From Acidimicrobiia bacterium (GTDB taxonomy: Bacteria > Actinomycetota > Acidimicrobiia > Spongiisociales > UBA5794): 9,373 nt of DNA. A program made the translations under genes and the position numbers. Positions 6,560 through 9,373 of this stretch are shown in pieces. Numbering within the stretch: the stretch's first letter is position 1; every line of letters starts with the position of its first letter. The stretch is taken from assembly GCA_030599515.1 (NCBI GenBank), contig JAUVNV010000084.1, forward strand, positions 1 to 9,373, written 5' to 3'. The notes under the pieces are model-generated. The model was not told the origin of the DNA, did no database searches, and saw nothing but the letters and a program-made list of their open reading frames with translations.

Positions 6560-7728
6560 TGTCGATCACGACCGAGCGCAGCCAGATCTCGCTGCTCCGG
6601 CGGGACCGGAAGCTTCGGCCCGACTGGCTGCTTCTGATCGCGTACACGGCGCTATCCGCTCTCGGACTCCTGATGATCTACACGGCTTCGGCCCCCCGCC
6701 TGGAGGCGATCGGCGTGAGTCCGACCCGCGAACTCGAGCAGCAGGCGGCGTTCGTACTGATCGGGTTCATGGCGTTCGGTGTTGTTTCGCTGATCAAGGT
6801 TGTGACGATCCGCCCGTGGGTTTCGGCCATCTATCTCGGTTCCATCGTCACCCTGGTCCTCGTTCTGAGTCCATTGGGATCCTCGGTGAAAGGGGCGCAG
6901 CGGTGGATGCAGCTTGGGCCGATCCGGTTCCAGCCGTCTGAGATCGCAAAGCTGGCAGTCATTCTGGCCCTCGCCGCTCTGCTGTCCGCTGCCGCTCGAC
7001 CGATGCGGTGGGACCGTGTGGCGCGAGCCGTCGTGCTCGTCGCGGTACCGTCGGTGCTCATCTTCCGGCAGCCGGATCTCGGGACGATGCTCACGTTCGG
7101 TTTCATTGCCGGTGTCATGATCTTCGTTGCCGGCGCGACGTGGCGACAGATGGCGGCGCTGATTGTCGCCGGTCTCGTCGGAACGGTGGCCCTGTTCCAG
7201 GTGGGGGCGATTCAGGAGTACCAGATCACGAGGTTGACCGCGTTCCTCGACCCGGTGACCGACGTCCTCGGGGCGCAGTACAACCAGTTCCAGAGTCAGG
7301 TTGCGATCGGCACCGGGGGGTTGTTCGGCAAAGGGCTGTTCAATGGCACCCAGACGAATCTTCGATTCGTTCCCGAGCAGTCGAGTGACTTCATCTTCAC
7401 GGCCGTCGGCGAGCAGCTCGGGTTCGCCGGGAGTTTCATCGTGCTCGTGCTCTTCGGGATCATCATCTGGCGTGTGTTGGTGTCGGCCGCAAACGCGAGT
7501 GGCCGATTCGGTCAACTGATTTCGACGGGGGTCGCGGCACTCCTCGCGTTCCATGTGTTCGTCAATGTCGGTATGACCGTTCGGTTGATGCCGGTCACCG
7601 GTCTCCCGCTTCCGTTCATGTCGTCGGGTGGCACGGTGTTCGTGATGATGAGCATCGCTCTTGGGCTTGCGCACTCGACGTGGATGCGCCGTCCGACGCT
7701 CCCGATGGAGCGCTCCGCGGCTTCCTAA
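6559..7728 (+). CDS. rodA: Peptidoglycan glycosyltransferase RodA (SEDS family)
   Basis: A 389-residue polytopic membrane protein that polymerises lipid II into glycan strands during elongation, working with PBP2. The ATG at 6559 shares its A with the mrdA stop (TGATG). The open frame extends much further upstream, but that part is only an overlap with mrdA. About ten hydrophobic segments are present, the first at about 22-43. SEDS motifs seen: KGAQRWMQLGPIRFQPSEIAK (111-131), RQPDLGT (170-176), the extracytoplasmic EQSSDFIFTAVGEQLG (273-288) with Asp277 in the place of the catalytic aspartate of characterised RodA proteins, and NVGMTVRLMPVTGLPLPFMS (336-355) followed by SGGT. Pairing with PBP2 rather than an FtsI-type partner, and the mreBCD neighbours, favour RodA over FtsW. 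Confidence 0.96.
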   Translation: MSITTERSQISLLRRDRKLRPDWLLLIAYTALSALGLLMIYTASAPRLEAIGVSPTRELEQQAAFVLIGFMAFGVVSLIKVVTIRPWVSAIYLGSIVTLVLVLSPLGSSVKGAQRWMQLGPIRFQPSEIAKLAVILALAALLSAAARPMRWDRVARAVVLVAVPSVLIFRQPDLGTMLTFGFIAGVMIFVAGATWRQMAALIVAGLVGTVALFQVGAIQEYQITRLTAFLDPVTDVLGAQYNQFQSQVAIGTGGLFGKGLFNGTQTNLRFVPEQSSDFIFTAVGEQLGFAGSFIVLVLFGIIIWRVLVSAANASGRFGQLISTGVAALLAFHVFVNVGMTVRLMPVTGLPLPFMSSGGTVFVMMSIALGLAHSTWMRRPTLPMERSAAS

Positions 7729-7742
7729 CCGCTCACTCGGTC

Positions 7743-7748
7743 TACAGT
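7743..7748 (+). promoter_or_regulatory. Candidate -10 element (TACAGT) of a leaderless tdk promoter
   Basis: TACAGT fits TANNNT and ends 8 bp before the tdk ATG at 7757, so transcription would begin at or next to the A of the start codon. The 28-bp rodA-tdk gap holds no Shine-Dalgarno and no clear -35. The spacing matches that in front of ndk. Pattern-based inference. Confidence 0.4.
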
Positions 7749-7756
7749 CATCGTTC

Positions 7757-8356
7757 ATGCACCGACGCTCCGAACAGGGCTGGATCGAGGTCATAGCGGG
7801 GCCGATGTTCTCGGGGAAGAGCGAAGAACTCATTCGCCGGGTGACCCGGTACGGCATCGCCAGGATCCCCGTCCAGACCTTCAAACCCCAGATCGACACG
7901 CGGTACGCCAGCAGGGAGGTCGTCTCGCACTCGAATCTCTCCACCGAAGCGATTCCGGTCGCCGATTCGAGCGAACTGCTCCACGCCGTGGAGGACCGGA
8001 CGATCGTGATCGGGATCGACGAGGGACAGTTCTTCGATGAAGGTCTCGTCGACGTGGCCACGGATCTGGCCGGTGCCGGCAAACAGTTGATCATCGCCGG
8101 CCTGGATCTCGACTACCTCGGCCGCCCGTTCGAGCCGATCCCTTCGCTCATGTTGCGCGCCGAGTATGTGACGAAGGCGCTCGCTGTCTGCCATCGGTGT
8201 GGTGGCCCGGGTCTATTCACGCAGCGAGTCGTCCAATCTGATGAACTGGTCGTCCTCGGCGCCCAGGATGCGTACGAAGCCCGATGTCGGCGCTGCTACG
8301 ACCCGGACGAAGCGCGGCAAGAAGAACTCGGTCTGGGGAACGGTCACGGCGAGTAG
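7757..8356 (+). CDS. tdk: Thymidine kinase (type II, TK1-like)
   Basis: A 199-residue cytosolic salvage enzyme that phosphorylates thymidine (or deoxyuridine) to dTMP (dUMP) with ATP. The normal length and start are set by the ATG at 7757, which places the P-loop GPMFSGKS at residues 15-22; upstream in-frame codons run into rodA and are ignored. Further motifs are FKPQIDTRY (42-50), Walker B plus the DEGQFF motif (88-93, with Glu89 as the likely general base), GLDLDYLGRPFEPI (115-128) and the lasso/zinc region CHRCGG (145-150) and RCRRCYDP (176-183), giving four zinc-ligand cysteines at 145, 148, 177 and 180. All key residues are present. It is not a usual member of the mre-rodA cluster. The 28-bp gap and leaderless-type start suggest its own promoter as well as possible read-through. 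Confidence 0.97.
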   Translation: MHRRSEQGWIEVIAGPMFSGKSEELIRRVTRYGIARIPVQTFKPQIDTRYASREVVSHSNLSTEAIPVADSSELLHAVEDRTIVIGIDEGQFFDEGLVDVATDLAGAGKQLIIAGLDLDYLGRPFEPIPSLMLRAEYVTKALAVCHRCGGPGLFTQRVVQSDELVVLGAQDAYEARCRRCYDPDEARQEELGLGNGHGE

Positions 8357-8358
8357 AG

Positions 8359-8375
8359 CGAAGCCTCACGCTTCG
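8359..8375 (+). terminator. Weak hairpin after tdk, possible terminator or processing site
   Basis: CGAAGC-CTCAC-GCTTCG forms a 6-bp stem with a 5-nt loop, starting two bases after the tdk stop codon. No U-tract follows, so it is at best a weak or factor-assisted terminator. It also overlaps the first units of the heptamer repeat, so it may be just part of that array. Confidence 0.25.
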
Positions 8376-8416
8376 AGACCCAAGCTTCAAGATTCAAGCC
8401 TCAAGCTTCAAGACCT
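8361..8416 (+). repeat. Degenerate heptamer tandem repeat, consensus AAGCTTC, eight units
   Basis: Reading in 7-bp steps from 8361 gives AAGCCTC, ACGCTTC, GAGACCC, AAGCTTC, AAGATTC, AAGCCTC, AAGCTTC and AAGACCT. The last five are the cleanest. The block lies entirely between genes and is an imperfect inverted match to the block at 8446-8473. Confidence 0.8.
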
Positions 8417-8445
8417 CGGCTTCCAGCGACAAGCTCTTCTCCTGT

Positions 8446-8473
8446 CTTGCAGCTTGCAGCTTGCAGCTTGCAG
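8446..8473 (+). repeat. Perfect heptamer tandem repeat (CTTGCAG)4
   Basis: Four exact copies of CTTGCAG at 8446, 8453, 8460 and 8467. The reverse complement, read as AAGCTGC units, differs from the upstream AAGCTTC units at one base in the best copies, so the two blocks could fold into a long imperfect stem with a loop of about 33 nt. Confidence 0.95.
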
Positions 8474-8515
8474 CCATCCAAGGGTCCCGTCGGTGGAGCA
8501 ATTGCCGTCGGGTAG

Positions 8516-8565
8516 AGCGGCTGTCCCGCTACTCTCGTTTTCGAGACGACCGCAGAGCGCGGTCG
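8516..8565 (+). other. Three adjacent short hairpins upstream of rne
   Basis: Stems are AGCGG/CCGCT (8516-8530), TCTCG-TTTT-CGAGA (8533-8546) and CGACCGC/GCGGTCG (8547-8565, loop AGAGC), nearly end to end. The third is GC-rich and is followed by CCGTTT, so it could be a weak intrinsic terminator for the upstream unit. Alternatively the set forms a structured leader of the rne mRNA, about 160 nt before its start. Confidence 0.35.
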
Positions 8566-8602
8566 CCGTTTCCGACCTGGGACCATCGAGAAGCACACGC
8601 GC

Positions 8603-8845
8603 ATGCTCAACGTCTACCGGCACTTCGCGACGATCGATCATCGAGACTCCGTCATGCCCGACCTCACGTTGAAGTCATTCGTGCACGAACCTCGCCGGAT
8701 CCCGGGCACCTCGAAGGAGTTCACCGATGGGATTGTTCCGGAAGAAACCCGCGCGCGTGGTGCGTCGCGGATCTGCAACAGAGGTGCGCACGGTGCGCAC
8801 GGTAGATGGCGAAGATGTCACCGTCCGCAGATTCTCAACAACTGA
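8603..8845 (+). CDS. Possible short ORF or gene remnant overlapping the rne start; doubtful
   Basis: The ATG at 8603 opens an 80-codon frame. Its first 41 codons (to about 8725) have roughly 85% G/C at third positions and low G/C at second positions, the profile of coding DNA here, and a mixed composition (MLNVYRHFATIDHRDSVMPD...). The bias ends where the rne gene begins, and the rest of the frame runs 119 bp into rne in another frame. No Shine-Dalgarno precedes it and I recognise no family. It may be chance, a remnant of a gene cut short by rearrangement, or an upstream ORF of rne. Confidence 0.2.
   Translation: MLNVYRHFATIDHRDSVMPDLTLKSFVHEPRRIPGTSKEFTDGIVPEETRARGASRICNRGAHGAHGRWRRCHRPQILNN
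8713..8719 (+). promoter_or_regulatory. Strong Shine-Dalgarno of rne
   Basis: GAAGGAG lies 7 bp before the ATG at 8727. It is the best ribosome binding site in the window and decides the rne start over the later in-frame ATG at 8976. Confidence 0.85.
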
Positions 8846-9373
8846 AGCGCCGACCACCAGGGAACCGGCGAAGCAGAAGAGACAGCCGAAGAAGCAGAAG
8901 CGCACCGATCAGCGACGTCGTCGCCGACCGACCCATGTTGACGTCGCTCCACCTCCAGATACGGCGCGCAAGCAGATGCTCGTGCGCTCCATGCCGCACC
9001 AGACCCAGATCGTGGTTCTCGAGGGACCGGTCCTCGTCGAGCACTACGTCGCTCGCTCCGACAAGCGTTCCCTCGTAGGGAACATCTATCTCGGCAAGGT
9101 CCGCAACGTTCTCCCGGGGATGGAGGCGGCGTTCATCGACTTCGGCGGCGGTAAGAACGGTGTTCTGTACGCCGGGGATGTGGACTACGGCGCGTACGAA
9201 ATGAACGGCAAGCCGAAGCGCATCGAATCCGCACTCGAGCCGGGCGATTCGGTCCTCGTGCAGGTCGTCAAGGACGCCATGGGCCACAAGGGCGCCCGTC
9301 TTACGAATCAGGTCAGTCTCGCCGGGCGCTACCTGGTGCTTGCCCCCGATGCGCAAGTGAGAGGCATCTCGCG
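8727..9373 (+). CDS. rne: Rne/Rng family ribonuclease (RNase E/G), 3'-truncated by window
   Basis: First 215 codons of an RNase E/G-type endoribonuclease (single-stranded RNA cleavage, mRNA decay and rRNA maturation). The frame is open from 8727 to the window end without a stop. Residues 1-83 form a basic, low-complexity N-terminal extension (for example KQKRQPKKQKR and QRRRRRP), likely disordered and RNA-binding. The catalytic core begins at about residue 84 with MLVRSMPHQTQIVVLEG, then VLVEHYVARSDKRSLVGNIY and LGKVRNVLPGMEAAFIDFGG, which include the start of the S1 RNA-binding domain, then GKNGVLYAGDVDYG, a short charged insert, and DSVLVQVVKDAMGHKGARLTNQVSLAGRYLVLAP. The catalytic Asp residues and zinc-link lie beyond the window. 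The position downstream of rodA matches the actinobacterial order, where rplU-rpmA-obgE usually follow. An ATG at 8976 would give the core only, but it lacks the strong ribosome binding site. Confidence 0.93.
   Translation, partial: MGLFRKKPARVVRRGSATEVRTVRTVDGEDVTVRRFSTTEAPTTREPAKQKRQPKKQKRTDQRRRRRPTHVDVAPPPDTARKQMLVRSMPHQTQIVVLEGPVLVEHYVARSDKRSLVGNIYLGKVRNVLPGMEAAFIDFGGGKNGVLYAGDVDYGAYEMNGKPKRIESALEPGDSVLVQVVKDAMGHKGARLTNQVSLAGRYLVLAPDAQVRGIS

Larger units (their letters stand above)
8357..8726 (+). other. tdk-rne intergenic region, ~370 bp
   Basis: No convincing gene. It contains a small hairpin just after tdk (8359-8375), two heptamer repeat blocks (8361-8416 and 8446-8473), three short adjacent hairpins (8516-8565), a coding-like open stretch in the tdk frame (about 8516-8726), and the rne ribosome binding site. 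No clear -35/-10 pair for rne was found. Confidence 0.7.

Noticed and set aside
6652..8094. 480-codon open frame on the - strand opposite rodA and tdk
   Set aside because: Antisense shadow of two well-recognised genes; the composition is rich in Arg, Glu, His and Asp with no recognisable domain.
8361..8473. CRISPR-like array
   Set aside because: Repeats are 7 bp and directly adjacent, with no spacers, and no cas genes are present.
8784..8801. Two adjacent GTGCGCAC palindromes as a possible operator
   Set aside because: They lie inside the rne coding region and are explained by the VRT-VRT codons; no other support for a binding site.
8284..8805. Arg/Ser-rich + strand ORFs across the tdk-rne gap
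   Set aside because: They overlap tdk or rne, read through the heptamer repeats (giving SFKIQASSFK-type strings) and have shadow-like composition.

Overview
The window is high-GC chromosomal DNA in which all nine genes lie on the + strand. It carries the conserved actinobacterial block folC-ndk-mreBCD-mrdA-rodA ... rne, with a thymidine kinase gene (tdk) between rodA and rne. The gene order, strong GC bias at third codon positions, frequent stop/start overlaps and apparent leaderless starts fit a rod-shaped actinobacterium. A deep-branching group such as Acidimicrobiia is my guess, from gene order and style only, not from any database comparison.

Layout. Positions 1-1061 hold the C-terminal part of folC (folate polyglutamylation), which ends in an acidic tail. 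ndk follows at 1073-1483 (NDP kinase), with no Shine-Dalgarno and a -10-like hexamer that includes the folC stop codon. Then comes the cell-elongation (Rod complex) operon: mreB (1531-2562), mreC (2584-3483), mreD (3480-3983), mrdA/PBP2 (3980-6559) and rodA (6559-7728). The last four are joined by GTGA, ATGA and TGATG overlaps, so translational coupling is likely. tdk (7757-8356) follows with its own leaderless-type promoter candidate. A non-coding stretch of about 370 bp (8357-8726) contains two blocks of 7-bp tandem repeats that are imperfect inverted copies of each other, several small hairpins and a coding-like stretch that I cannot assign. An Rne/Rng-family ribonuclease gene starts at 8727 behind a strong Shine-Dalgarno and runs off the window.

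How the genes work together. MreB filaments, MreC and MreD position and activate the RodA glycosyltransferase and PBP2 transpeptidase pair that build the lateral peptidoglycan wall. Ndk and Tdk both feed nucleotide pools (Tdk makes dTMP from thymidine; Ndk makes NTPs and dNTPs from diphosphates), and FolC supplies the polyglutamylated folates needed for thymidylate synthesis. RNase E/G processes and degrades RNA.

The most unusual protein feature is in PBP2. At about 859 residues it is long, because about 180 residues are inserted between the start of the transpeptidase domain and its SxxK motif: a Glu/Ala-rich helix, then a small predicted beta domain bracketed by two cysteines. A second insertion is an acidic (GGAEEE)4 linker between the SxxK and SxD motifs. 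I saw no CRISPR array, insertion sequence, tRNA, rRNA or defence system.
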